In this document: one piece after another, positions 55,633-63,900 of the stretch | How positions within the stretch are numbered: position 1 is the first letter of the stretch | Layout of the letters: the number at the start of each line of letters is the position of its first letter | IMG/VR virus record: IMGVR_UViG_3300032092_000004 | Span: 62,001 to 126,000 of that record | Length of the DNA stretch: 64,000 nucleotides | Source: a virus | Strand: one strand, 5' to 3' | Translations under genes and position numbers: made by a program | Notes under the pieces: model-generated | Seen by the model: only the letters and a program-made list of their open reading frames with translations | Databases searched by the model: none | What the model was told of the DNA's origin: nothing

Positions 55633-56732
55633 AAAATCCAACAGGAAATAAATTAGAGAAACTTATCTTTGGGATGTTTGACCAAATGGTTGAAGGTGCC
55701 GACAAGTATGTGACAAAACAAGAATCGACTTGGTTGATCTTCACCGAAGACAAAAGATGGGTGATTGAGTTCACAAGAGATAAAACCTTATGGTTCAATT
55801 ATAACATATTCCAAAGTGAGTTGGAACTAATCGGTAAGGACTGTACCGAAGAAAGAGATTTGATTAAGAGATGGTTTGAATCAAGATTTTTGAATAAACC
55901 AAAGGTGAAAGAGGCCCATCATGTTGATGTTATGAAGTTTTTTGATAAAAAAATGGAAAATACAATTGAAAATGGGGTGAAGAACACCTTGGGTAAAAAC
56001 TATGACCCTACGCGAGGTGTTGAAGACATCATTCAAAATGGAGTGAAACGCACCGAAGTCGATGAACACAAAATCATATCCGATATTAAAGATGTGATTC
56101 AAAATGGTGTGAAGGAAACAAAACGCAATTATGACGGTTCAAGAAAACAGAGAACAAAATACGTCATTGAAAATGGGGTGAAGGAAGCAACACCTAGCGG
56201 TTATTTGGGTTCAATAGAGATGAAAGGTAAAATAGTTCATCAAATTGAATCTCCAAAACAAAATAATGAGGTTGAAGACACCATTCAAAATGGTGTGAAG
56301 GAAACCAAAGAGAATAGACTTATTCGTACCATAAGTGTTATAAGTACGATTAATAATGGTGTAAAAGAAACTAAAGAAAGTATGTTGGAAAGTTTGGAAC
56401 AAATAGACCATCAGGTAACTAATTGTGAGATTACCGAAAGTATTAACGACGTAATTGAAAATGGAGTTAAAGAAATTAAAGAAATTTCAAATATTAGTTT
56501 AACGTCTGAAATTTTTAAGGTTAAAGCAAAACAAGCAATAAGTGATGGTGTTAAAGAAATACAACCACTACCAGCACAAGATGGTAATAGAGATTGGGGG
56601 TTATATTACCAAAGACAAGGAAACCTAACAAAACCACATACTGAATACGTGAAAGAAATAATTGAAGATTCTTACAATCATATGGGTAGAGTTGAGGGTG
56701 TAATTAGAAATACAGATAAAGATGGGATTTGA
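55629..56732 (+). CDS. protein with eight I-(E/Q/N)-NGVKE repeats
   Basis: A 367-residue protein. Residues 1-90 form a folded domain rich in Trp and acidic residues. From about 115 to 315 the motif [IV]-I-[EQN]-N-G-V-K-[EN] appears eight times at spacings of roughly 17-37 residues (ENGVKNT, QNGVKRT, QNGVKET, ENGVKEA, QNGVKET, NNGVKET, ENGVKEI, SDGVKEI), separated by variable, mainly polar sequence. The C-terminal 50 residues form another small domain. It may be a flexible array of short binding motifs; the partner is unknown. Confidence 0.65.
   Translation: MKNPTGNKLEKLIFGMFDQMVEGADKYVTKQESTWLIFTEDKRWVIEFTRDKTLWFNYNIFQSELELIGKDCTEERDLIKRWFESRFLNKPKVKEAHHVDVMKFFDKKMENTIENGVKNTLGKNYDPTRGVEDIIQNGVKRTEVDEHKIISDIKDVIQNGVKETKRNYDGSRKQRTKYVIENGVKEATPSGYLGSIEMKGKIVHQIESPKQNNEVEDTIQNGVKETKENRLIRTISVISTINNGVKETKESMLESLEQIDHQVTNCEITESINDVIENGVKEIKEISNISLTSEIFKVKAKQAISDGVKEIQPLPAQDGNRDWGLYYQRQGNLTKPHTEYVKEIIEDSYNHMGRVEGVIRNTDKDGI
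55960..56565 (+). repeat. dispersed in-gene repeat encoding INGVKE motifs
   Basis: ATT(C/G)AAAATGG(T/G)GTGAAG-type blocks recur eight times in the 55629 gene. They are irregularly spaced and the protein reading frame is kept in every copy. Confidence 0.7.
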
Positions 56733-57039
56733 TAAGAAGATATTAGATTTGAGTAGAACAATCTACCAAACATCTGTAATGGTATATGGGTCAAAACAGA
56801 ATCCAACGGAACAGATTGGTAAGATAAAAGATATGATCCGTGAGTTCATTAGAACAGAAGTTGTTCCTTATGAGTTGACAAATCAAGAAAAATTGTCTTT
56901 TATTTTAAAAAACGAGGGAATTATTAACGAGGCGGTTGTCAAAGGACACAAGGCAAGTAATGGAGACGAGTTCCAACCTGTCAGAGACAAAATAAGAAAA
57001 TACAGAATTGAATTAGGAATTATTAAAGATGGAAAATAA
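56722..57039 (+). CDS. hypothetical protein
   Basis: A 105-residue helical, basic protein of unknown function. It overlaps both neighbours by 11 bp. Nothing in the sequence points to a family. Confidence 0.6.
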   Translation: MGFDKKILDLSRTIYQTSVMVYGSKQNPTEQIGKIKDMIREFIRTEVVPYELTNQEKLSFILKNEGIINEAVVKGHKASNGDEFQPVRDKIRKYRIELGIIKDGK

Positions 57040-57214
57040 CATAGAACAAAGTCCTGTAGACTGGTTAGTTGATCAGTACAAAAAAGTTGGTGGGATTTCT
57101 ATTAGTATGGCAGAAAAGGCCAAACAAATGGAGAATGAAAAATTGGAATCCCTCAAAGATTTTGAAACTTGGAAAGAATGGAAAAATAGACCAGAAGATG
57201 AACAAACTAGATAA
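57029..57214 (+). CDS. hypothetical small protein
   Basis: A 61-residue protein: SPVDWLVDQYKKVGGIS followed by an AKQMENEKL helix. Small proteins with an SxVxWLxxQ opening and an AKxMExE helix are common in Bacteroidota phages, in my recollection, without known role. It overlaps the ThyA start by 17 bp. Confidence 0.6.
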   Translation: MENNIEQSPVDWLVDQYKKVGGISISMAEKAKQMENEKLESLKDFETWKEWKNRPEDEQTR

Positions 57215-58178
57215 ACAATACCAAGATTTACTCCAATCAATCTTAGATTACGGAGTTGAAAAGAAAGACAGAACAGGTACAGGAACCAAAAGTATTTTTG
57301 GTTATACCATTCGTCATAATATGCAAGATGGATTTCCAGTTCTTACAACCAAGAAAATGGCTTGGAAAACTATGGTAACCGAGTTATTATGGTTCCTTCG
57401 TGGCGATACAAACATCAAGTTCCTTGTTGATAATAATTGTCATATTTGGGATGGTGATGCTTATAAACGATATAAAAATACTAATCCTGATAAATTAGCT
57501 AATGATGAAATGTTTGAAAAAGAGTATAGAATAGATAATAAAACATTTAGATATTTTACTCAAGAAGAATTCATCAACAAAATCAAAACAAATGATGAGT
57601 TTGCTAAAAAGTGGGGTGAACTCGGTCCTGTGTATGGTAAGCAATGGAGAAAATGGGGTATTGAATGGGAAGACACTGAAAGTATCATATACATAGACCA
57701 AATTCAAAACCTAATCAACGACCTTAAAACAAATCCTGACTCAAGACGATTGATGGTTAATGCTTGGAATGTAGGTGAATTAGACCAAATGACACTTCCA
57801 CCTTGTCATTATGGATTTCAATGTTATGTCAGAGAGGGTAAATATCTTTCTTTAATGTGGAACCAACGTTCAGTAGATACATTTTTAGGCTTACCATTCA
57901 ACATTGCATCTTATGGATTGTTACTTACAATTTTGGCAAAAGAGGTAAATATGATTCCTGACCAATTGATTGGAAACTTGGGTGATACTCACTTATACTT
58001 AAATCATATTGAACAAGCGAAAGAACAGATTGGTAGAGAACCATTTGAGTTACCGACACTAAATCAATTCCCAACTTATGAAGGGTCAAGACCAAGTATT
58101 GAATCTTATGTTGTAAGTGACTTCAGATTAAAAGATTATCAATCACAACCATCAATTAAAGCACCATTATCAAATTGA
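57198..58178 (+). CDS. thyA: thymidylate synthase (ThyA)
   Basis: Makes dTMP from dUMP with methylene-tetrahydrofolate. I place the start at ATG 57198 (MNKLDKQYQDLLQSIL), giving 326 residues; the longer frame overlaps the preceding gene. Conserved parts are RTGTGTKSIFG, the nucleophile segment LPPC203HYGFQ, RSVDTFLGLPFNIASYG and the C-terminal substrate-closing tail region. An insertion of about 50 residues (near 95-150) makes it longer than the 264-residue E. coli enzyme. With glutaredoxin and thioredoxin it supports phage DNA precursor supply. Confidence 0.92.
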   Translation: MNKLDKQYQDLLQSILDYGVEKKDRTGTGTKSIFGYTIRHNMQDGFPVLTTKKMAWKTMVTELLWFLRGDTNIKFLVDNNCHIWDGDAYKRYKNTNPDKLANDEMFEKEYRIDNKTFRYFTQEEFINKIKTNDEFAKKWGELGPVYGKQWRKWGIEWEDTESIIYIDQIQNLINDLKTNPDSRRLMVNAWNVGELDQMTLPPCHYGFQCYVREGKYLSLMWNQRSVDTFLGLPFNIASYGLLLTILAKEVNMIPDQLIGNLGDTHLYLNHIEQAKEQIGREPFELPTLNQFPTYEGSRPSIESYVVSDFRLKDYQSQPSIKAPLSN

Positions 58179-58180
58179 TT

Positions 58181-58423
58181 ATGAGAACAATTAAAATTAG
58201 ATTTGTAAAAAATAAAAAGGGTTATTACAACATCCAAAGAAAGGGATGGTTTGGTAAATGGAAATATATTGGGTATTCCGTTGATATGGGATATGGTGGT
58301 TATCACTCATATTATAGTGGAGAAACAAAAGAGGTGTTACTTGAGGAAGTTTTAGATACACATTACGAAGTATGTAGAAAACATGTTGAGATTATAGAAT
58401 ACCCAACAATAAAAATTTATTAA
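58181..58423 (+). CDS. hypothetical small basic protein
   Basis: An 80-residue protein (ATG 58181; TTG 58175 is less likely) rich in Tyr, Gly and Lys: FVKNKKGYYNIQRKGWFGKW, then a helix. A compact strand-rich fold is likely. It lies between ThyA and ClpP. Function unknown. Confidence 0.58.
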   Translation: MRTIKIRFVKNKKGYYNIQRKGWFGKWKYIGYSVDMGYGGYHSYYSGETKEVLLEEVLDTHYEVCRKHVEIIEYPTIKIY

Positions 58424-58428
58424 AGATT

Positions 58429-59154
58429 ATGAATTACGGAAAAGAGTTTAGAAGTTTCGCAAAAAGCGAAGGAATTAGTTCACTGGCGTTGGACCAGTTT
58501 GAAGCATCACTAACCCCATACATTTTGGAGGAAAGAGAATTAAGAGCAACACAAATCGATATCTTCTCGAGATTGATGCGTGACCGTATCTTGTGGTTGT
58601 CAGGGCCTGTCGATCAAAGAATGTCTGACATTGTACAAGCACAATTATTGTTTTTGGATTCAGTTGAGAAGAAAGACATCACACTTTATATCAATAGTCC
58701 TGGTGGTTCTGTGATGTGTGGTCTTGGAATTGTAGATTTGATGAACTACGTAAGTTCAGATATTGTAACCACAAACTTGGGTATGTGTGCATCTATGGGT
58801 TCAGTTCTTGTGTCATCAGGAACAAAAGGAAAAAGATCATCTTTGATACACGCAAAAGTAATGACTCACCAAGTAAGTCACGGAACACGAGGAAACATCC
58901 AAGATACTCGTATTGATCAAATGGAAGGTGAAAAATACAATTACATCTTATTTAAAATCTTAGCCGAAAATTGTGGTAGAACATTTCAGGAGGTATTAGA
59001 TTTTTCGTCAAGAGATAGATGGTACAATTCAGAAGAAGCAAAAGAGTTCGGACTTATTGATGATATAATCGGAGCGGATAAAAACAAATCAATTACAAAC
59101 TACTTGGATGGTTTTGATGATTATTACAAGAAAGAAGTATTGGGTGTGAAGTAA
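58429..59154 (+). CDS. clpP: ClpP-like serine peptidase
   Basis: A 241-residue ClpP homologue. The catalytic triad is intact: S122 in GMCAS122MGS (shifted from the usual ASMAA), H147 in MTH147QVS and D196 in D196RWYNS. The N-terminal 35 residues are longer than in many ClpPs. It could form the usual barrel with host ClpX/A, replace host ClpP, or act as a maturation protease, as ClpP-like enzymes do in some phages. No Clp ATPase is visible except the AAA+ protein at 46761, which lacks a clear ClpP link. Confidence 0.9.
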   Translation: MNYGKEFRSFAKSEGISSLALDQFEASLTPYILEERELRATQIDIFSRLMRDRILWLSGPVDQRMSDIVQAQLLFLDSVEKKDITLYINSPGGSVMCGLGIVDLMNYVSSDIVTTNLGMCASMGSVLVSSGTKGKRSSLIHAKVMTHQVSHGTRGNIQDTRIDQMEGEKYNYILFKILAENCGRTFQEVLDFSSRDRWYNSEEAKEFGLIDDIIGADKNKSITNYLDGFDDYYKKEVLGVK

Positions 59155-59191
59155 ATATTTACACCCAAATATTTTTAATTAAAATTAAATT

Positions 59192-59482
59192 ATGGAAAAA
59201 GAAATATTAAAAGAAACGGTAAGCAAAGAAAGACCAGCACCGCAAAAGAAAAGAAATTACAAACCAAGAAAGAAAAAAGAAACTAAACAAGAAGAATTTA
59301 CAGGTTTAGAAATGGAAATGGTCCAAAGATCAAATGAAATACATAGTATCATAAAACCAAACCAAGCAGGTTCTTACAAGGTTGGAAAGAACTTTCACAT
59401 TTTCTTTGAGAAAAAACCAAATTCAATACACAGATTCTTCACCAAATTATTTTTGGGTTGGATATGGCAAGACCAAAAATAA
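59192..59482 (+). CDS. hypothetical basic protein
   Basis: A 96-residue protein with a very basic, disordered N-terminus (KKRNYKPRKKKETKQ) and a C-terminal segment rich in Phe and Trp (FFTKLFLGWIWQDQ) that could rest on a membrane. It overlaps the next gene by 19 bp. Confidence 0.55.
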   Translation: MEKEILKETVSKERPAPQKKRNYKPRKKKETKQEEFTGLEMEMVQRSNEIHSIIKPNQAGSYKVGKNFHIFFEKKPNSIHRFFTKLFLGWIWQDQK

Positions 59483-59712
59483 AAAGAATTCATGTGAATC
59501 AACATCACATCAGATCTAATAAAACAAAAGGAACTGATCTACCTGTCATTACAATAAAGGAAGGTAAAACAAATACCTATTGTAATGAAGTTGAAATCTT
59601 AGGTCCAAGTAAAATTATATATGGTGGATCAGGTTGTGATGAAAAACCACTTTTGAGTTGTGGAGCAAGAGTGGTGATTGAAACTACAAGTGATATAAAT
59701 ATTATATCATAA
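59464..59712 (+). CDS. hypothetical small protein
   Basis: An 82-residue strand-rich protein (ATG 59464). Motif-like parts are NTYCNEVEILGPSKIIYGG and LLSCGARVVIET, with three Cys. The pattern resembles small beta-barrels but no family is recognised. A bidirectional terminator follows. Confidence 0.6.
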   Translation: MARPKIKRIHVNQHHIRSNKTKGTDLPVITIKEGKTNTYCNEVEILGPSKIIYGGSGCDEKPLLSCGARVVIETTSDINIIS

Positions 59713-59715
59713 AAA

Positions 59716-59736
59716 AACCCCGAGTGATCGGGGTTT
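59716..59736. terminator. bidirectional terminator between convergent genes
   Basis: CCCCGA 59718-59723 pairs with TCGGGG 59728-59733; A-run left, T-run right. It serves both the plus-strand gene and the minus-strand GH19 gene. Confidence 0.85.
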
Positions 59737-59742
59737 TGTGTT

Positions 59743-60579
59743 TTACTTAAGTAAGTTGTAATACTCTTTAAAGTGTTTGATTCTATCAGGTAAACCAATA
59801 GTCCCACCATTCACTCTCTTTGTTACCGCAGTAACCGTAGCATCGTCAGCACCTTTATCACATATTGCCCACAATTTGTTTGAGTCAAAGAAGAATGCTG
59901 CCGAAGCCAAAGGATATTTTGTTGCAACTAAATCAGGATTAGAAACACAATCTTCACCAATAAATTTTGTGAAGTTAGTATAGTTCGCTTTACCTGTTAA
60001 TTGAATGTAACCTCTTCCTCTAAACTTAAAACCTTCTTTAGATGCTTCATCACCGTTACCCATTCTTGATGCGTAAACACGAGCGGCAATCTTTTCAGGT
60101 TGACGAGCGTAAGACTCATTTAGATTACCAGGGAAATACTTACCGAAGATCTTTTTCAAACCATCCGCAGAGTAATTTAAGTTCTCACTAACCGCTTTGA
60201 AATTACCTGATTCATGACCACATTGTGCCAAAAAATGAGCTAGTCTCAAATTATTTGTGATATTGAATTTTTTCGCGGTGTCAGGAATCTGAGCAAGAAC
60301 CGCATCAGGAACATGACCTTTTAATTTTTCAATATTTAATGGACCTCCCGATGGGATAACCACATCCTCTTTGATTACTTCTGTGGTAGGTTTTGACTCA
60401 CCAAATAGTTTTGCCCATGTTGCATCACCAACGATACCATCATCTTTTAAACCATTTGATTTTTGCCAAGCTTTAACCGCAGCTTCTGTTTTAGGTCCAA
60501 ATTTTCCTATGGCTTCTACGCCTAATTTTTCTTGGAGTTTTTTTACATCAGCCCCTTCTGATCCAACTTTTAGTATCAT
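59743..60579 (-). CDS. GH19-type endolysin with N-terminal peptidoglycan-binding domain
   Basis: A 278-residue protein, start at 60579 (MILKVGSEGADVKKLQEKLG), selected because a late motif lies upstream and the PG_binding_1 domain begins at once. Residues 1-60 are the wall-binding domain and about 85-278 are a chitinase/GH19 domain with the catalytic Glu in CGHE123SG and the FRGRGYIQLTG segment. It should cut glycan strands of peptidoglycan. There is no signal peptide, so a holin is needed; candidates are at 63247 and 63619. It is the second endolysin of the window besides the amidase at 9738. Confidence 0.88.
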   Translation of the reverse strand: MILKVGSEGADVKKLQEKLGVEAIGKFGPKTEAAVKAWQKSNGLKDDGIVGDATWAKLFGESKPTTEVIKEDVVIPSGGPLNIEKLKGHVPDAVLAQIPDTAKKFNITNNLRLAHFLAQCGHESGNFKAVSENLNYSADGLKKIFGKYFPGNLNESYARQPEKIAARVYASRMGNGDEASKEGFKFRGRGYIQLTGKANYTNFTKFIGEDCVSNPDLVATKYPLASAAFFFDSNKLWAICDKGADDATVTAVTKRVNGGTIGLPDRIKHFKEYYNLLK

Positions 60580-60593
60580 AATTTTTGATTTTC

Positions 60594-60603
60594 CTATAAA
60601 TAG
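60594..60603 (-). promoter_or_regulatory. putative late promoter motif CTATTTATAG
   Basis: A full minus-strand copy 14 nt before the chosen start at 60579. Confidence 0.52.
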
Positions 60604-60687
60604 TAAATTCTCAAACAAAGTAAAGATTTTAATATAAAAAAAACATCAGTTAGTGATTTTTAAGATACTTATTAGAAAAAGAGAATT

Positions 60688-61287
60688 ATGGGATACACAA
60701 GAGAACAGGTCGAGGCTGCCGTCAAAGCCAAAGGTTATGTTTACTTCGAAGACACAAACAACAAAGGGTTCGATGTAAACATTATAGGTATAAGAAATGC
60801 TGCTACTGGTCAAAAGGTAACAAATGCATTTGATGACTTATTAACAATAAGTTATAAAGATGAAACAGGTGCGTGGAAATATCACGAATGGCCGGCAACC
60901 ACGGATCCTGGAAAAAAAGGTGTAATGGAATATCACAACGCCGCAGGAGTTGCTAGACTTGTTGAAGGACAATACAGAGGTTCACACGGAATCGGTCTTC
61001 ATCAAGGAAAGTACGAAGCATTAAAACAAGCAAAAAATGTTAAAGTTTATCGTGACCCAAATCGTGATTTAACTTATGACGAAACAAAAATTGCTGAAGG
61101 CGTATTTGGTATTAACATTCACAAGGCTGGTGCTGACTCAACTTATGTAGAGAATTGGAGTGAAGGATGTCAAGTCTTTAAAAAAGCTGCAGACTTTGAA
61201 TCTTTTATGAAAATCTGTAGAAAGGCTAGAGACACTCACGGAAACTCTTTTACTTACACATTGATTGAAAGTTCGGACATAAAATAA
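60688..61287 (+). CDS. YkuD-like (L,D-transpeptidase fold) protein candidate
   Basis: A 199-residue soluble protein. GVFGINIH145KAGADSTYV followed by NWS158EGC161QVF recalls the H...SxGC active-site layout of YkuD L,D-transpeptidases. It has no signal peptide. Beside the GH19 endolysin, a role in peptidoglycan attack or as an L,D-carboxypeptidase fits, and the family assignment is based on motif layout only. A variant of the late motif (ATACTTATT) lies 23 nt upstream. Confidence 0.5.
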   Translation: MGYTREQVEAAVKAKGYVYFEDTNNKGFDVNIIGIRNAATGQKVTNAFDDLLTISYKDETGAWKYHEWPATTDPGKKGVMEYHNAAGVARLVEGQYRGSHGIGLHQGKYEALKQAKNVKVYRDPNRDLTYDETKIAEGVFGINIHKAGADSTYVENWSEGCQVFKKAADFESFMKICRKARDTHGNSFTYTLIESSDIK

Positions 61288-61316
61288 ATAAAAACTAAAA
61301 CTTAAAAACCACGTAA

Positions 61317-63224
61317 ATGAAACAATTAAGAAGTCTGTTATTTGGACTTTTATTTTTATTACCATTCATTGGTAAAGCTCAAGTACCTGCGGCCCCTTCA
61401 AACGGATTGTGGGGAATTATTGCATCCCAATATCAAGTTGGGACAACCGCACAAGGCACAACAGATGCGAAGATTACATTACAAAACACAACCCTTACAA
61501 AATTTGCGGGGGTACAGTTTAGAGTATTCTACGATAATGTAGCGTTTACAAATGCAACCGTATCTCTTATCGGATCATCAACAAACTTAGACCTTCAGTT
61601 TATCACCAACACAACAAATGGTTACATTACCATTACTTTGGTTTATACAGGTCCAAGTGCGACTTATACGATTCCAAATGGTGAGAGATTTTTAATTACC
61701 TTTACTCACGCACCAGCAGCAACATTTAATAACTTGGCGTCTATTTCCAACTTAACTTGGACAGGACCTCAGTCTTTTACACCATATGCTGCTAAACAAG
61801 ATGGTATGGATACCACATTAAGTGTTCATAACTATGGTGGTGTGTTCACACCTGTTAACTTCGACTATCATGGAACATTCACTAATGTTACAGGTACTTC
61901 GGCTAAATATTTAAATTTAGCATTAGAAAGAAGACCATTCGGTGGAAACACTTGGACACAACATTCTACTTATGTTACAGATATCAACGGAGACTTCAAT
62001 ATTTCAGTTCCATTGGACACAACATATTGGGATGTAAGATTAGCGATTCAAGGAGACACTATGGGTGTGGGTAATATTATTTCATCAACAGATGCTCAGT
62101 TGATTAATCAGTGGGTTCTTGGAAACGGTACCATGACTGGTTTTGATTATTATACAGCAGATGTTAACGGATCTAATAACACAACAATATCTGATGTGTG
62201 GGGTGTATTTGGTAGAATCTCAGGTAGATTTACTCAATGGCCTAACAACACAAAAGATGTTAAGTTCTTTACAGCATCTGAATACACAACTATTAACGGA
62301 TCTGTAACTAACTACACATCAACAATTGCAGGTGTAACAAACTTTACATTTGATATCTTACCGGGTCAACCTGACTCTGTAGTTTATTATGTAATGGTTC
62401 CTGGTGATGCCAACGGAACAGGTTATCATATGGCTCGTGTAACTCCTATCGAAGTATTGGTCGGACCAATACCAGGTTTAGAGTCACAAATTTATAATGT
62501 AATCGACACCAAAGTTGAGTATGATTTCCCAACTTCAACAATTGAAGTTAATGTACCTAACATTTCTGTAGATGCAGGAAACTTGGTTGAATTACCAGTT
62601 AAAGTTTTTACAAACGGAGAAGTGTTATCATCACTTCAGTTTGGATTGAAATACGACACTGACCTATTAGAATTTAAAGGTGTGTATTCTTCATCAAATG
62701 CTATGGAATGGATTACATATGTAAATCCAAACGATGGTCAAGTTGATTGGGGTGGATTTGATCCTACAAATAATGAACAACCATTAGTGAATGGGGATGA
62801 GGTTGTGACTCTACAATTTATTGCTAAACAACCACAGAACCTATGGGAAGAAAGTCCTCTTTACACTTCTTTGAAGTTTGCGGGAACGACACAATCTAAA
62901 GATCTAACAATTACACCAACAAATGGAATCCTTCAAGTATTAAAAAGTAATATGGGTGAAGTAGTTGGGAATACAATTTCAGTAGTCCCTAATCCTGTTA
63001 TTGATGAAGTAACAATTTCATTTGAAGTTAAAGAAACAACAAATGCAAATCTATCAATTTCAGATGTTGTTGGAAGAAAGTTAATTACGATCTTGGATGG
63101 TCAATTACCTAATGGAGAGTATAGCTATGTTGAGAACTTAGGTAGTTTAGATAGAGGTCTTTACTTAGTTACATTAAGTATGGAAAACGGAGAAACAAAA
63201 GTTTCAAAAATTGTAAAACAATAA
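61317..63224 (+). CDS. secreted cohesin-like protein with type IX secretion C-terminal sorting domain
   Basis: A 635-residue exported protein. The signal peptide is MKQLRSLLFGLLFLLPFIG followed by KAQ. Two cohesin-like beta-sandwiches are seen (about 28-140 and 405-510), with a dockerin-like Asp/Asn-rich segment near 265-295 (DVNGSNNTTISDVWGVF). The last 75 residues from VVP558NP560 through SISDVVGRKL and LDRGLYLVTL match the type A T9SS sorting domain, which sends proteins through the outer membrane to the surface. This system exists only in Bacteroidota. A phage gene of this kind would display a protein on the infected cell. Confidence 0.78.
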   Translation: MKQLRSLLFGLLFLLPFIGKAQVPAAPSNGLWGIIASQYQVGTTAQGTTDAKITLQNTTLTKFAGVQFRVFYDNVAFTNATVSLIGSSTNLDLQFITNTTNGYITITLVYTGPSATYTIPNGERFLITFTHAPAATFNNLASISNLTWTGPQSFTPYAAKQDGMDTTLSVHNYGGVFTPVNFDYHGTFTNVTGTSAKYLNLALERRPFGGNTWTQHSTYVTDINGDFNISVPLDTTYWDVRLAIQGDTMGVGNIISSTDAQLINQWVLGNGTMTGFDYYTADVNGSNNTTISDVWGVFGRISGRFTQWPNNTKDVKFFTASEYTTINGSVTNYTSTIAGVTNFTFDILPGQPDSVVYYVMVPGDANGTGYHMARVTPIEVLVGPIPGLESQIYNVIDTKVEYDFPTSTIEVNVPNISVDAGNLVELPVKVFTNGEVLSSLQFGLKYDTDLLEFKGVYSSSNAMEWITYVNPNDGQVDWGGFDPTNNEQPLVNGDEVVTLQFIAKQPQNLWEESPLYTSLKFAGTTQSKDLTITPTNGILQVLKSNMGEVVGNTISVVPNPVIDEVTISFEVKETTNANLSISDVVGRKLITILDGQLPNGEYSYVENLGSLDRGLYLVTLSMENGETKVSKIVKQ

Positions 63225-63246
63225 ACACAAAATAAACAAAAACAAA

Positions 63247-63585
63247 ATGTCAGAAGAAACACAAGAGACAAATGACGGAACATGGTCAGGATTAAAAAAG
63301 ACCATCGTTGGTACATTATCAACAGTAATTGCTGGTGGTGGAACTTGGTTAGGTGTGATGTTATATGGTGGTGGTGAAGAAGAACCAAAAGAGGAAACAA
63401 AAACAGAACAAAATGGAGGTCAAGCACCAATCACAATTAATGTACAACAAAACCAAGAGAATAAACAAAAAACTGAGAACAATAATGGTGGTGGTGTAGT
63501 TCGTGAAAGAATTATCGAAAGACCGGCACAACAACCAGCAACACAACCTGAAAAACCAAAAAAGGTTGAAGAGGAATCTTGGTAA
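63247..63585 (+). CDS. single-TM protein with Asn/Gln-rich tail
   Basis: A 112-residue protein with one TM helix (about 17-40, GTLSTVIAGGGTWLGVMLYG) and a low-complexity tail rich in Glu, Gln, Asn and Pro. Near the endolysin, so it could be a lysis regulator, but single-TM plus long disordered tail is also found in other phage membrane proteins. Function unknown. Confidence 0.58.
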   Translation: MSEETQETNDGTWSGLKKTIVGTLSTVIAGGGTWLGVMLYGGGEEEPKEETKTEQNGGQAPITINVQQNQENKQKTENNNGGGVVRERIIERPAQQPATQPEKPKKVEEESW

Positions 63586-63618
63586 TAAAAAATAAATTAT
63601 AAAAAAATTAAAAATAAA

Positions 63619-63900
63619 ATGGCACAAAAGAAAACAAAAAAATCATTCTTGGTTAGAATGTTTATGGATAAAAATGACATCAACGAGAAATCAATTGTAG
63701 GTTTTGGATCGTTTTTGATGATGGTGATTTGTCTTGGTGTTGATATCTACACAGGATTACACGGACAAGAAATGCCAATTAACAAATTCATCTACGATGG
63801 TTTTTTATGGATCACTTTAGGTTCATTTGGTATTGCTTCAGTTGACAAATACTTGTCAGGTAAAAATCAAACTAACGAGGAAGAAGAAGTAGAAGGATAA
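63619..63900 (+). CDS. two-TM protein, holin candidate
   Basis: A 93-residue protein with a basic N-terminus, two TM segments (about 24-46 and 57-76) and a charged C-terminus. Small size and topology match class II holins, and it lies 3 kb from the GH19 endolysin. It overlaps the start of a lipoprotein gene by one base. Evidence is topological only. Confidence 0.5.
   Translation: MAQKKTKKSFLVRMFMDKNDINEKSIVGFGSFLMMVICLGVDIYTGLHGQEMPINKFIYDGFLWITLGSFGIASVDKYLSGKNQTNEEEEVEG

Noticed and set aside
55881-56411. Minus-strand ORFs rich in Phe/Ile/His at the NGVKE gene
   Set aside because: They are shadows of the repeated plus-strand motif and have no promoter or domain.
57069-57197. N-terminal extension of ThyA from an upstream ATG at 57069
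   Set aside because: It lies in the overlap with the 57029 gene, is basic low complexity and is not part of the ThyA fold; ATG 57198 gives the normal N-terminus.
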